A stretch of 64,000 nucleotides of DNA from an uncultured Pseudomonadota bacterium (GTDB taxonomy: Bacteria > Pseudomonadota > Gammaproteobacteria > Burkholderiales > SG8-39), in the NCBI GenBank assembly GCA_903834835.1, contig CAILKO010000035.1, positions 58,539-122,538 on the forward strand, given 5' to 3'. The stretch's first letter is position 1. The number at the start of each line of letters is the position of its first letter. Under the pieces are notes generated by a model that saw nothing but the letters and a program-made list of their open reading frames with translations, did not search any database and was not told the DNA's origin. Shown here piece after piece: positions 34,608 to 43,412 of the stretch. The translations under genes and the position numbers were made by a program.

Positions 34608-36126
34608 TGCTTGCCTGAACCGGGTTGGACCCCATCATGACGCCGATGCGTTCCACGTTGGCGTTCCGGGCTGGCATAGGCTCGGAGAGAGACCCGCCCG
34701 CCATGACCTGCAGTGTGTCGCAAAGCTCCAGCAACTCGTCCAGTTCCTCCGATACCACCAGCACCGCAGCACCTTCACTCGCCAGCTTCGCGATCTCGCG
34801 CCGTATCTGCGAGGCCGCGCCCACATCCACGCCCCAGGTGGGCTGAGCCACCACAAGTACTCGCGGCGCCTTGCTCAGTTCCCTGCCGATGATGAACTTC
34901 TGAAGGTTGCCGCCTGAGAGACTGCGTGCCGTCGCCCGCGGACCTGCGGCGCGCACGCCGAATTGCCGCAGGATGCGCTCGGCGAGTTCAGTAACACCGG
35001 ATGTCGATATCAGGCCGTGACGCACGAGACCCGGGTTACTCCGCTCGTCATGCGTGAGCAGGGTATTCAGTCCGAGCCCCATCTCGGGCACCGCTCCCCT
35101 TCCCAGTCTTTCCTCGGGCACAAAAGCAAGCCCCCGTGTGCGCCGCCCCGCCACGCCAATGGACGAGACATCGTCTCCCCCGACGAAAACGCTCCCGGCC
35201 GACGCGCGTCGGTCCTCGCCCGCAACGAGGGATAAGAGTTCGTTCTGGCCGTTGCCGGATACGCCAGCGATGCCCAGTATTTCGCCCGCCCTCACCTGCA
35301 GGTTCACCCCGTGCAACGAAACGCCTGTGTGGCTACGCGCCGGAACAGACAGATCTCGCACCACGAGCAGCGGCTCCCCCGCTAGCTTCGCATGGCTTGC
35401 TGCAGCGGGCAGTTCCGCTCCGATCATCATGCGCGACAGGTCCGCGACGCTCGCCTCGCGCGGGTCGCAGACACCGGATACGCGGCCGCCTCGCAACACG
35501 GTCACTCGCGAGCATAACGTCCGGACTTCCTCCAGCTTGTGACTGATGTAAAGGATGGACACGCCTTCCGCTGCAAGCTGGCGCAGCGTCCCGAACAATC
35601 GCTCGACCGCCTGCGGCGTTAGCACGGAAGTCGGCTCGTCCATGATCAGTAACCGGGGCCGCTGGAGCAGACAGCGGATGATTTCCACCCGTTGCCGCTC
35701 GCCGACCGAGAGCGTGTGCACAGGTCGCAGCGGATCGAGCGGCAGGCCGTACCGCTCGCCGAACAAGGAAACGTCGCGTGCAATCCGGCCGCGATCCGCG
35801 CTGGAGCCAAGGGAAAGCGCGACGTTCTCGGCCACCGTCAGCGTATCGAACAGCATGAAATGCTGAAATACCAGATTGATGCCGAGACGGCGGGCCTGAG
35901 AAGGCGTCTGGATGCGTACGGACCGGCCTTCCCAGCGGACTTCGCCTTCGTCCGGGATCACCGCCCCATAGATGATCTTTACGAGTGTCGACTTGCCCGC
36001 GCCGTTCTCGCCGATGAGCCCGTGTATTTCACCCGGAGCGACCTCCAGCGATACCCGGTCGTTCGCCAGCACGCCGGGATAGCGCTTTACGATGCCGGCC
36101 AGTGCGAGCCGCGGGGGGGCGCTCAA
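34594..36126 (-). CDS. ABC transporter ATPase with two nucleotide-binding domains (BMP-type)
   Basis: 510 aa. Domain 1 has Walker A GENGAGKST (39-47), signature LSVGERQRVEI and Walker B LLIMDEPTSVL. Domain 2 has the degenerate P-loop GVSGNGQNE, signature LSGGNLQK and VVAQPTWGVDVGA, the usual asymmetric layout for sugar and nucleoside importers of this class. It powers both permeases. It overlaps guaD upstream by four bases (ATGA), which links import and deamination. Confidence 0.93.
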   Translation of the reverse strand: MSAPPRLALAGIVKRYPGVLANDRVSLEVAPGEIHGLIGENGAGKSTLVKIIYGAVIPDEGEVRWEGRSVRIQTPSQARRLGINLVFQHFMLFDTLTVAENVALSLGSSADRGRIARDVSLFGERYGLPLDPLRPVHTLSVGERQRVEIIRCLLQRPRLLIMDEPTSVLTPQAVERLFGTLRQLAAEGVSILYISHKLEEVRTLCSRVTVLRGGRVSGVCDPREASVADLSRMMIGAELPAAASHAKLAGEPLLVVRDLSVPARSHTGVSLHGVNLQVRAGEILGIAGVSGNGQNELLSLVAGEDRRASAGSVFVGGDDVSSIGVAGRRTRGLAFVPEERLGRGAVPEMGLGLNTLLTHDERSNPGLVRHGLISTSGVTELAERILRQFGVRAAGPRATARSLSGGNLQKFIIGRELSKAPRVLVVAQPTWGVDVGAASQIRREIAKLASEGAAVLVVSEELDELLELCDTLQVMAGGSLSEPMPARNANVERIGVMMGSNPVQASNAAA

Positions 36127-37433
36127 TTTACCGTCCTGCCCGACAAGACCTGCTGCCTGGGCACGCCGCGCACGTAAACCTCTGCAACCGACCTGTCATC
36201 GCCGAGCATCATCAGTGCAAACAGCCGTTCCTCGAAGTCCTTGGCGACAGTCTGGCGGCGTGCCATGAGCGGTGTCGCCGCCGGATCAAGCACGACGATG
36301 TCCGCATCCATTCCAGCATCGAGCGTGCCGACTGAGCCGCCAAGACGCAGCGCGCGGGCGGACCCCAGCGTAGCAAGGTAGAACGCGTCGAATGCAGAAA
36401 AACGCTCGCCGAGTCGTCGTGCGGTGAAATAGGCTTCGCGCATCGAGTCCAGCGGGCAGACGCTCGGTCCGGCACCGACATCACTCGCAAGGCCCACCAG
36501 TACGCCGCTCGCATGCGCGCTCGCGCATGAGAAGGATCCGCTGCCCAAGAAGGCGTTCGAGCCTGGACAGAAGGCGATCGCACCGCCGGCTTCGGCCAGA
36601 CGCGCAAGTTCGCGCTCGGTCAACCAGATACCGTGCCCGAGCACTGCGCCTTCGCGCAGAAGTCCCGCCTGATCATAAACGTCAAGATAGTCCCGCGCCG
36701 CGGGGAAGAGCGCCCGCACTGATGCGACCTCCCTCCTGCTCTCCGAAATATGCGTCTGCATCAGCAGTCCTGGAAATTCATCCAGCAGTCTGCCGGCGCG
36801 TGCGAGCTGCCCGGGTGTGCTGGAAAGCGCAAAGCGTGGCGTGACTGCATAACGCAGGCGTCCTTTCCCGTGCCAGCGGCGGATGAGCGTCCGACACGCC
36901 TGTACACCGCTGTCCGGACCATCGCAGAGTTCTGGCGGACACATGCGGTCCATGAGCACCTTGCCGGCGACCAAGCACATGCCTCGCATCTCGGCCGCTT
37001 CGAACAGCGCGTCTATCGAATGCGCATGCACCGAGCCGTATACCGCGCCACAGGTGACGCCGTTGCGCAGCAGCTCGTCGAGGAAGAAGGACGCCGCGCG
37101 GTTCGCAATCGCCGGATCGGAGAATGCAGCTTCCGCCGGGAAAGTGTAGCGATCGAGCCATCCGAGCAGATCCTCGCCCGGAGCAGCAACAATATCGATT
37201 TGCGGGAAATGAAGATGCGCATCGATGAAGCCCGGCATCACCAGGCATCCACGATGGTCGGCCACCGGACAATCCAGCGCCGGCAGCAGGTTCGCCGGCT
37301 CCACGGCGACGATGCGGCCGTTCTCCACCAGAACGATGCCGTCCGGAATGTGACGGAGCGCAGTCGACGAGCGCCGTGGATCGTCGAGGAAACTGACGAT
37401 CTCGCCGCGGATCGCTCGTCGTGATGCGGTCAA
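36123..37433 (-). CDS. guaD: Guanine deaminase
   Basis: 436 aa. Amidohydrolase with the first metal pair in PGFIDAHLHFPQ (His73, His75). LLMQTHISES, VLGHGIWLTE and LASDVGAG supply the further His, His and Asp ligands. It converts guanine to xanthine with release of ammonia. It follows gpt by four bases and overlaps the ABC ATPase, so it handles imported guanine. The alternative, a related chlorohydrolase-type deaminase, is less likely given the neighbours. Confidence 0.93.
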   Translation of the reverse strand: MTASRRAIRGEIVSFLDDPRRSSTALRHIPDGIVLVENGRIVAVEPANLLPALDCPVADHRGCLVMPGFIDAHLHFPQIDIVAAPGEDLLGWLDRYTFPAEAAFSDPAIANRAASFFLDELLRNGVTCGAVYGSVHAHSIDALFEAAEMRGMCLVAGKVLMDRMCPPELCDGPDSGVQACRTLIRRWHGKGRLRYAVTPRFALSSTPGQLARAGRLLDEFPGLLMQTHISESRREVASVRALFPAARDYLDVYDQAGLLREGAVLGHGIWLTERELARLAEAGGAIAFCPGSNAFLGSGSFSCASAHASGVLVGLASDVGAGPSVCPLDSMREAYFTARRLGERFSAFDAFYLATLGSARALRLGGSVGTLDAGMDADIVVLDPAATPLMARRQTVAKDFEERLFALMMLGDDRSVAEVYVRGVPRQQVLSGRTVN

Positions 37434-37437
37434 CCGC

Positions 37438-37968
37438 TCAACCTCCGGATACTGAGCCCGGTCCGCTGCTCGGACGTCCCCCGTCCTTGATCGGAGTTGC
37501 GAACCGGTACTCGATGTCCCAGGGAAAGTGTATCCACTTGTTCTGCTTGAACTCCTTCACGCAAAGGTCCACCTGCGGACGGCCGGCGGGCTTTGCGTAA
37601 AGCGCGGCAAAAAATGCTTTCGGCAGCAGATCCCGGACGGCCTTCGCCGTCCTGCCGGTATCCACCAGGTCGTCGATCAGCAGCAGTCCTTCGCCGTCCC
37701 CTTCTACGCCCTTCAGCACGCGCAGATCACCCCGCACATTGGCGACACCGGTGTCGGCACCCGCGTCGTAGCTGGTGATACAGATGGTGTCAATCAGCCG
37801 GATATCGAGTTCACGCGCCACGAGTGCTGCCGGAACGAGACCACCGCGCGTGATCGCCACAATGCCCTTCCATGGCCCGCGCGCGTGCAGTTCCCTGGAG
37901 AGAAACCGGGCGTCGCGATGCAGCTCGGCCCAGGACACCACGATGTCGTCGTCGTAAGGACGTGTCAT
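37438..37968 (-). CDS. gpt: Xanthine-guanine phosphoribosyltransferase
   Basis: 176 aa, a little longer than E. coli Gpt (152 aa). YDDDIVVSWAELHRDARFLSREL at the start, GIVAITRGGLVPAALVARELDIRLIDTICI, the PRPP loop LLLIDDLVDTGRTAKAV, and WIHFPWDIEYRF near the end match Gpt rather than Hpt. It makes XMP and GMP from bases. It is first in the operon gpt-guaD-ABC transporter, and the promoter must lie in 37969-38075. Confidence 0.92.
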   Translation of the reverse strand: MTRPYDDDIVVSWAELHRDARFLSRELHARGPWKGIVAITRGGLVPAALVARELDIRLIDTICITSYDAGADTGVANVRGDLRVLKGVEGDGEGLLLIDDLVDTGRTAKAVRDLLPKAFFAALYAKPAGRPQVDLCVKEFKQNKWIHFPWDIEYRFATPIKDGGRPSSGPGSVSGG

Positions 37969-37977
37969 GGGGTCAGT

Positions 37978-37991
37978 ATAGCGTTCGCTAT
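37978..37991. promoter_or_regulatory. Palindrome and possible -10 box upstream of gpt
   Basis: ATAGCG and CGCTAT form a 6-bp inverted repeat with a TT centre, 10 to 23 bases upstream of the gpt ATG. The minus strand overlaps it with TATACT (37980-37975), a good -10 hexamer only six bases from the start codon. Use of it would give a nearly leaderless mRNA. No convincing -35 is seen. Operator or promoter role is inferred. Confidence 0.35.
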
Positions 37992-38075
37992 GACGCCGCT
38001 CTTTTCCATTGCCTCAGAAAGCCTGCAATTCAGCTTCGAATTAAAGACACATCGCACCACGAGTTCATGCACCAC

Positions 38076-39548
38076 TCAGGTGCGCTCGCCGCGAACATGC
38101 CGAGAGTCGGCGGTCCGCTCAAAGAGGGCCCGCAGGCGATTGCGCTGGATCTTCCCGCTGTCTTCCGTGCGAGGGATGCTCTGTACCGCAATGACCCGGG
38201 CCCTGCCATAGCGCCTCGCGAGTCGATCCAGAATGACCGCCTCGGTCTTCCGGAAGTCGACATCCGGATTCAGAACGATGGCAACACCGATTTCCTGCAC
38301 GTCATCCTTGCCCTCTACCGCCGTCACCGCGACATCCGTGACCCCCGCAATCTCGGCGACGTGCTCCTCGATGCTGGATGGCGCAGACTTTATGCCTCCG
38401 ATATTCAGGAGATCGTCGCTCCGTCCCACGAGGCGAATCTGGCGCGGACCGACCGCCGTGGCCGCGTCGCCGGAAATGAACCATCCGTCGCGGAACATCT
38501 GCTCGTTTGCCTGATCATTCATCATGTAACCGTCGGTCAGGCCGGGCGAGCGGACGCAGATGCGACCTGTCTCGCCTGTCGCAACTTCGGCCCCCGATTC
38601 ATCGACTACCCTCATACTGACTTCCGGAGACAGGGTTGCAACGCCGTCCTCCCCGATGACGGCCATGAACCCGGACTCGTTCGCAACATAGGTATAGACG
38701 AGTTCTGTGGCCAGCACGCGCATTACTCGCGCCCGCAGGCGATTGCTGAGCGGCGCGGCACCGATAATCGCGGTCAGACCTTCGGGCTTGAAGCCGGCTG
38801 CCTCGAATTCATCGAGCAGCTCGGGCAACTGGTACTGAAACAGCTTAACGTGCGTGGGCCGATGCTCGACGATCGAACGATAGGCGCCGAAGCGCCGCTC
38901 GAAGATACAGGTCGCGCCAAGCCGGAGGCAGGCGGTGGACCGGGCATACATCGACGCAACCGCGAAATCCAGCCCCACAAGAAGTCTGGACGACGAAGTG
39001 AGTCCCGCGAAATGTTGCCAGTTCACCAGGAGTTGCTCTTCCGCCCGCCGGGAGATTTTCATCATTTTCGGCCCACCCGTGGTGCCGGATGATCGCCGAA
39101 CTCTCAACCACTCATCCATGCCGACCGCAGCATGCCTCGGCCACTCCCGGTCGGCGTTCGCCGGGGACTGGAATATTCCACGTGCCCATGGGGTGGTGAT
39201 CTGATGGAACCGAGTGCCTTCGCCAACGCGCACCGGGTGGGTGGACATGACGCATGCCGCGTTCTGCAGCAGTGGGCCGATCGCATCCTGAAATTCGTTG
39301 CGCTTGTAGGACGCTGTCGCAACGCCAAGATTTTCCCAGGCGAGCAGAAGTATCCAGTGGAGATACATGTCATCGCATGCAACCGCCACGAGGCTGCCTC
39401 GAGGTATTCTGAAATCCTCGAGCGCAAGGGTAAATCGCCGAACGTCCCGGAAAAACCTTCGATAGGTGATCGGACGACCGCTTGCGACAACCGCAACCGC
39501 TTCGGGTCGATGATGTGCATGAAACTCCAGAAAATCCGTCGTAGCCAT
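38076..39548 (-). CDS. AMP-forming acyl-CoA synthetase/ligase family protein
   Basis: 490 aa from ATG 39548, with GGAAGG about 7 nt upstream; the frame runs to a TTG at 39572. ANL superfamily: nucleotide loop RSSGTTGGPKMMK (about 158-170), then YTYVANESG, DGWFISGDAA, and the hinge/C-terminal motif RLVGRSDDLLNIGGIKSAPSSIEE. The lysine in PRTEDSGKIQRNRLR is the adenylate-forming lysine. It activates a carboxylic acid as acyl-AMP, usually to CoA. It lies outside the possible tRNA-flanked island but next to it, and its substrate is unknown. Confidence 0.9.
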   Translation of the reverse strand: MATTDFLEFHAHHRPEAVAVVASGRPITYRRFFRDVRRFTLALEDFRIPRGSLVAVACDDMYLHWILLLAWENLGVATASYKRNEFQDAIGPLLQNAACVMSTHPVRVGEGTRFHQITTPWARGIFQSPANADREWPRHAAVGMDEWLRVRRSSGTTGGPKMMKISRRAEEQLLVNWQHFAGLTSSSRLLVGLDFAVASMYARSTACLRLGATCIFERRFGAYRSIVEHRPTHVKLFQYQLPELLDEFEAAGFKPEGLTAIIGAAPLSNRLRARVMRVLATELVYTYVANESGFMAVIGEDGVATLSPEVSMRVVDESGAEVATGETGRICVRSPGLTDGYMMNDQANEQMFRDGWFISGDAATAVGPRQIRLVGRSDDLLNIGGIKSAPSSIEEHVAEIAGVTDVAVTAVEGKDDVQEIGVAIVLNPDVDFRKTEAVILDRLARRYGRARVIAVQSIPRTEDSGKIQRNRLRALFERTADSRHVRGERT

Positions 39549-39645
39549 CACTTGCCCTTCCAACTCTGCCAAGCGAATATTTTCGATGCACGGATGCGCG
39601 GCTGCAATTATGAAGCGCCAGTCGCAGGCGCTCCAAACTGAAACC

Positions 39646-39662
39646 GTAGGCCTCGAACCGGC
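39646..39662 (-). other. Partial copy of the tRNA-Lys 3' end
   Basis: GTAGGCC (39646-39652) followed directly by TCGAACCGGC (39653-39662) equals the tRNA-Lys 3' region on the plus strand (48179-48185 and 48195-48204), with nine bases deleted between the two parts. It includes both positions that make the tRNA acceptor stem unusual. It lies in the intergenic gap before the ATP-grasp gene. It may be an old attachment-site remnant, or chance. Confidence 0.35.
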
Positions 39663-39672
39663 AATGTCCGCA

Positions 39673-41550
39673 TCAAGATCCGGATTCAGCGTCGAAAAGC
39701 TGACTTATGCCGCTGGATGGCGACCGCGCTTCTGCACGAGCAGGATCGACATGAAGCCTCACCAGGCTGCTGACGGATTTCATGATTCGCATCTCTCGTG
39801 CGCCGTACCGGGACGAGTGGAGCATGCGGACAGAATCGAACCAGTGAACCGGAAGCCCCATCGTGACTATCTCTGCAGGCGTCATCACGCAGAGCGCCGA
39901 TTCGACATCGGTACATTGCAGGAGCGCACGGCCTGCGACGAATCCATCGCGTTGCCGCGGCGCGACGCGTTCCCCATCGATCCACACCCCGGCGGAGGAC
40001 GAAAATCCGTTACACCCCAGTCTCGTCGTCTCTTCGCGCAGGGTGTCGCGGGCCGCCGCGACGTCGGCTTCCGCGCATATCACCAAGTGCACTGGAATGC
40101 GCACCCCGCCGTGCATGATTGAACCTACGACGTTCGCTGCGGTAGTCGGGTCCACCTGGGGCTGGGCATTCACTTCGCATACCAGAGCGCCCGTCTCCAG
40201 CCACGATACGGAAATGTCTGGGATGAGGAGATCAACACCCGCCCAGTCCAGCAGAAGTGCCCGGGCGGCGCGAACTGCGAGTCGCAGGTTATCCGGGTGC
40301 ACGCTTTCGAGCGGCAGCAGGGTTGTCGAACCGCCAGCACTCGCGTTGTTCCGGCGGCGCAAGCAGACGAAACTTCCCTCCGCCGGCACGCTGCTCGCGG
40401 AAAAACCTTGCTGGGCGAGCATGTCGAAAGCCTCGTCGTCGAGAGTAAGCCCCATTCCAGGCGCAACCCGCGTTCGCCGGTCCTTGCGCGCGGCCTCCTG
40501 AATTCGCTCAATCAGATGTGCGATCGTGGTCAGGCCATCCCCGGTTACACCGCCGGGCGTCTTTCGGGTGGCCTTGATCACCACCCCGCCGAAGACCGTA
40601 AGCCGGTGGCCCTGCCCGTCGAAGTGCTTCTCGACAAGTATGTGCTGCGATACTTCGCTTGCCCGGCGGAAGGCCTTGACCACACTATTTTCATCACGAA
40701 GGTCGGCGAATACACCGACCCCGCCGTCCTTGTCGGCCGGTTTGACCACGACCGGAAAACCCAAGTCCCTGGCCGCCTTCAGTGCTGCGGCTACATCTGA
40801 TGCCGGTCTATGGTCCGGAGCGGGCAGCCCCATTGAGCGAAGAACCGCGGCGGCCAGGGGCTTCTTGCGCGCAAGTCCGACGCCAATGGCCGAAGTCTGG
40901 TCTGTGAGCGAACTGTCGAACATTCTGGAATACCGCCCTGTGCCGAGCCTGAGGATTCCGACGACCGCGCGGCTTACCGGAATCCCTGTGTCATACGCAT
41001 GCTGCGCTATATACGCCCTATTCTGGCCTGGCTCCGCGAATTTTGAAAACAAGCTCGCCAACGCGTCGAAGTCTTCGTATAGAGCGGACGTGCCGGTCTC
41101 GGAGCTGTCCGCGTCTGAAAGAAAGGCCAAGATAGCCCGTCGCACCCAGTCGAGCGCCGCTTTACTCGGGATCGGGTGTGCAGAGGGCATTGCCGCCATG
41201 AATGCCTGGCTACCGTTATCATCGAGACGATCATCCTCGAACGGCTCCAGGTAGACCTGTCGGCAAAGTGGAATCCCGTACTGACGCTGGACCGACAGAG
41301 CCCAGTACATCGCGCGATGGACGAGCGCCGCCGGGCCCGTCAACGAAGCTGCCCGCGGGCACTCGTGATCCTCCAGCACTCCCGCCATCCACTGTTGCAG
41401 AGCATCTGCGCGCCCGTCTGCGACGGAGCGGGAAACCACGATCCGTCCCCTCAATACGCTCTGACCAATGCCAAAAGCGCACCCGGCAAGGCGCGTCCAG
41501 CCATCGGGAAACAGTAGCGCGTCGGTTGGGCGAATCGTCTCGGCCTGCAT
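39673..41550 (-). CDS. Cyanophycin-synthetase-like ATP-grasp ligase with degenerate Mur-ligase region
   Basis: 625 aa from ATG 41550 (TTG 41559 is possible). Residues about 200-465 match the CphA ATP-grasp core: LGTGRYSRMFDSSLTDQTSAIG, GLPAPDHR, FPVVVKPADKDGGVGV, GGVTGDGLTTIAHLIE, and GVDLLIPDIS with VCEVNAQPQV. CphA normally continues with a Mur ligase domain opening RIPVVAVTGTNGKTT. Here VRIPVHLVICAEADVAAARD stands in its place, the P-loop is gone, and only a GVWIDGERV-like piece remains before the protein ends. So one ATP-dependent ligation is expected, not the two of polymer synthesis. It is divergent from a methyltransferase. The amino acid or acid substrate is unknown. Confidence 0.85.
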   Translation of the reverse strand: MQAETIRPTDALLFPDGWTRLAGCAFGIGQSVLRGRIVVSRSVADGRADALQQWMAGVLEDHECPRAASLTGPAALVHRAMYWALSVQRQYGIPLCRQVYLEPFEDDRLDDNGSQAFMAAMPSAHPIPSKAALDWVRRAILAFLSDADSSETGTSALYEDFDALASLFSKFAEPGQNRAYIAQHAYDTGIPVSRAVVGILRLGTGRYSRMFDSSLTDQTSAIGVGLARKKPLAAAVLRSMGLPAPDHRPASDVAAALKAARDLGFPVVVKPADKDGGVGVFADLRDENSVVKAFRRASEVSQHILVEKHFDGQGHRLTVFGGVVIKATRKTPGGVTGDGLTTIAHLIERIQEAARKDRRTRVAPGMGLTLDDEAFDMLAQQGFSASSVPAEGSFVCLRRRNNASAGGSTTLLPLESVHPDNLRLAVRAARALLLDWAGVDLLIPDISVSWLETGALVCEVNAQPQVDPTTAANVVGSIMHGGVRIPVHLVICAEADVAAARDTLREETTRLGCNGFSSSAGVWIDGERVAPRQRDGFVAGRALLQCTDVESALCVMTPAEIVTMGLPVHWFDSVRMLHSSRYGAREMRIMKSVSSLVRLHVDPARAEARSPSSGISQLFDAESGS

Positions 41551-41639
41551 TACATTCAAGTCATCAAGCTTGGAAATCAGTCGCGAAGCGTACAGCTAGA
41601 ATCATCACCCGCGTCCAATCCCGCAGAAACGACAGGCAA

Positions 41640-42350
41640 GTGCATAGCGAGAACTCATGGGTCCGGAAGATTCTAGGCGATCCCGATTTGCGCATGATGG
41701 GCCACGCGCAAGCCGTCGACGACTGCAACCTCGGCCTGGGATGGTTGTACTACGCGCTCACGCGTATTGCGCGGCCTGAGCGTGTGGTTTGCATCGGTTC
41801 ATGGCGCGGATTTGTTCCGATCGTGCTTGCGACGGCCCTGCGCGAGAACGGCAACGGAGGGCGGCTGACCTTCATCGACCCGTCGCTCGTCGATGACTTC
41901 TGGGCTGATCCGGAACGTACTCGTCAGTGGTTCAGATCGTTCGAACTCGACAATATCGAACATCACCGACTGACGACCCAGCAGTTCGTAGAGGGTGCCA
42001 TGCATCTGTCGCTCGGCCCTGTCGGAATACTGTTCATCGACGGATACCACACCGCCGAGCAAGCGCGCTTTGACCACGAGGCATTCACGCCGCTTCTCCG
42101 GGACGGGTCATCCGTTCTCTTTCACGACAGCATCAGGCCCGATACCTCTCTGGTTTACGGGGAAGAAAAATCCTACCGCCATACGGTCAGCCTGTACATC
42201 GACGAACTCAAGCGCCGCCCTGAACTGCAGGTGATGGACTTCGCGGTGGACTCCGGCGTGACGCTTGTGCGCCGCGTCCCGAACCCTGCAGACCGCGTGC
42301 CGCGTGCAGCGGGTCAGGGACTGCCGTCTTCCCTGCGTCGTTCGAAGTAG
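41640..42350 (+). CDS. Class I SAM-dependent methyltransferase (Methyltransf_24-like)
   Basis: 236 aa from GTG 41640; the frame is open much further upstream as antisense to the ATP-grasp gene, and no ATG or strong ribosome site fits better. Motif I is RVVCIGSWRGFVPIVLATAL, then RLTFIDPSL. The pattern GPVGILFIDGYHTAEQARFDHEAFTPLLRDGSSVLFHDS is typical of the Methyltransf_24 family, where members methylate sugars or small natural products. Its 3' end overlaps the convergent glycosyltransferase by 37 bases. Confidence 0.82.
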   Translation: MHSENSWVRKILGDPDLRMMGHAQAVDDCNLGLGWLYYALTRIARPERVVCIGSWRGFVPIVLATALRENGNGGRLTFIDPSLVDDFWADPERTRQWFRSFELDNIEHHRLTTQQFVEGAMHLSLGPVGILFIDGYHTAEQARFDHEAFTPLLRDGSSVLFHDSIRPDTSLVYGEEKSYRHTVSLYIDELKRRPELQVMDFAVDSGVTLVRRVPNPADRVPRAAGQGLPSSLRRSK

Positions 42351-43333
42351 GCGGCGACTGCGCCGGCAAGCTCTCCGTCCCTCGCGCGACGCGACCAGCT
42401 CCAGACCCCCGTCCGCGGCTCCGGCTCGAGATCGGCATCCGGATCATAGTCGTGCAGGGCAAGCAACGCGTGGCGGCGCCGATATTCGCGATCGGAATAG
42501 GCCCCGTGCCATAGATGAAGCAGCGCACCCGGCAACCACGACACCCGTCCGTCAACGCGCTGGCGCAGGATGGCCGCCTGCTCCAGGTGCCGCAGTGCGT
42601 GTGCCGGAGTCAATTGCCGTCCTCGAACATGCTCGTCGGCATATCCCATGGCGGCATAGGCATACGCGCCATCGCCGCCGCCCAATATCCAAGTATCCGG
42701 AAGCGGACAGTCCTCGAGTAGCGTCCTGGCCGCTGCCCAGGCGAAGCCGTTGCTGGACGGAACCGTAACCGGACGATCCTCAGGCCGCGGCTTGAGTAGC
42801 CTCCCGAGCCCACCCGAACGGCGAAGCTCGGTATAGAGGCGTCCCGTGCCGACGCGCTCGTGCATGACGCTCGTCCGCCGCCAATCGTCCGAACGGGCGA
42901 GGGAGTCGATAGGGGCCGGTTCCAGATCGAGCACTCGGTCGTAGAGCTGGACCAGTAAGGAGCGCTCGAACTCGGACACTAGCGCTTGCGCGAATCCCTT
43001 GCGGTCAAACACCACATCGCAGTCCACCCACGCAACATGCGTGCAACTCGCCGGAAGTTGCCTGATCGCGATATTGATCAGGCGCTCCTTCTGCCACATT
43101 ACGTCGCCGCCATCGCACTGGATCAATATCTCCGCGTCCTCTGGTGCGAGTTCGAATTTCCCTCCGCGAGACCACTCGACAGTCAAAAGCGGCAACTCCA
43201 GATGGCGCCGAAACACCCTGTAGTTTGCCAACCTTCGACGGTAACTGGCCGGATTGAAGTAGGAGGTGACCGCCCAGAGTGACGTCGTGCCCGGAGAAGG
43301 CACGCAGGCAGGATGCACTCTTTTTTCGCTCAA
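42314..43333 (-). CDS. Glycosyltransferase-like protein, GT-A type with DxD
   Basis: 339 aa from TTG 43333, with AAAGGA ten bases upstream; the start is uncertain and an A6 run follows. LWAVTSYFNPASYRRRLANYRVFRRHLELPLLTVE begins the nucleotide-sugar domain. HVAWVDCDVVFDRKGF (about 98-113) carries the Asp-x-Asp metal motif, and VPSSNGFAWAAARTLLEDCPLPDTWILGGGDGAYAYA the acceptor side. No transmembrane segment is seen, so it acts in the cytosol. The sugar donor is not known. Confidence 0.75.
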   Translation of the reverse strand: MSEKRVHPACVPSPGTTSLWAVTSYFNPASYRRRLANYRVFRRHLELPLLTVEWSRGGKFELAPEDAEILIQCDGGDVMWQKERLINIAIRQLPASCTHVAWVDCDVVFDRKGFAQALVSEFERSLLVQLYDRVLDLEPAPIDSLARSDDWRRTSVMHERVGTGRLYTELRRSGGLGRLLKPRPEDRPVTVPSSNGFAWAAARTLLEDCPLPDTWILGGGDGAYAYAAMGYADEHVRGRQLTPAHALRHLEQAAILRQRVDGRVSWLPGALLHLWHGAYSDREYRRRHALLALHDYDPDADLEPEPRTGVWSWSRRARDGELAGAVAAYFERRREDGSP

Positions 43334-43412
43334 GAGTCGTCATCCTTTACGCGGAACATCATGGGCAAACAATCCTTCGGGACTTCGCGGCGAAATAGGA
43401 GATGGACCTCAC

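Noticed and set aside
37872..39092. Plus-strand ORF of 406 aa
   Set aside because: Antisense to gpt and the AMP ligase, with no recognisable domain and no ribosome site.
43318..43343. Possible frameshift at the A6 run in the first glycosyltransferase
   Set aside because: An ATG at 43343 would enter the frame with one A fewer, but AAAGG would then touch the ATG directly. The TTG start fits the ribosome site better.
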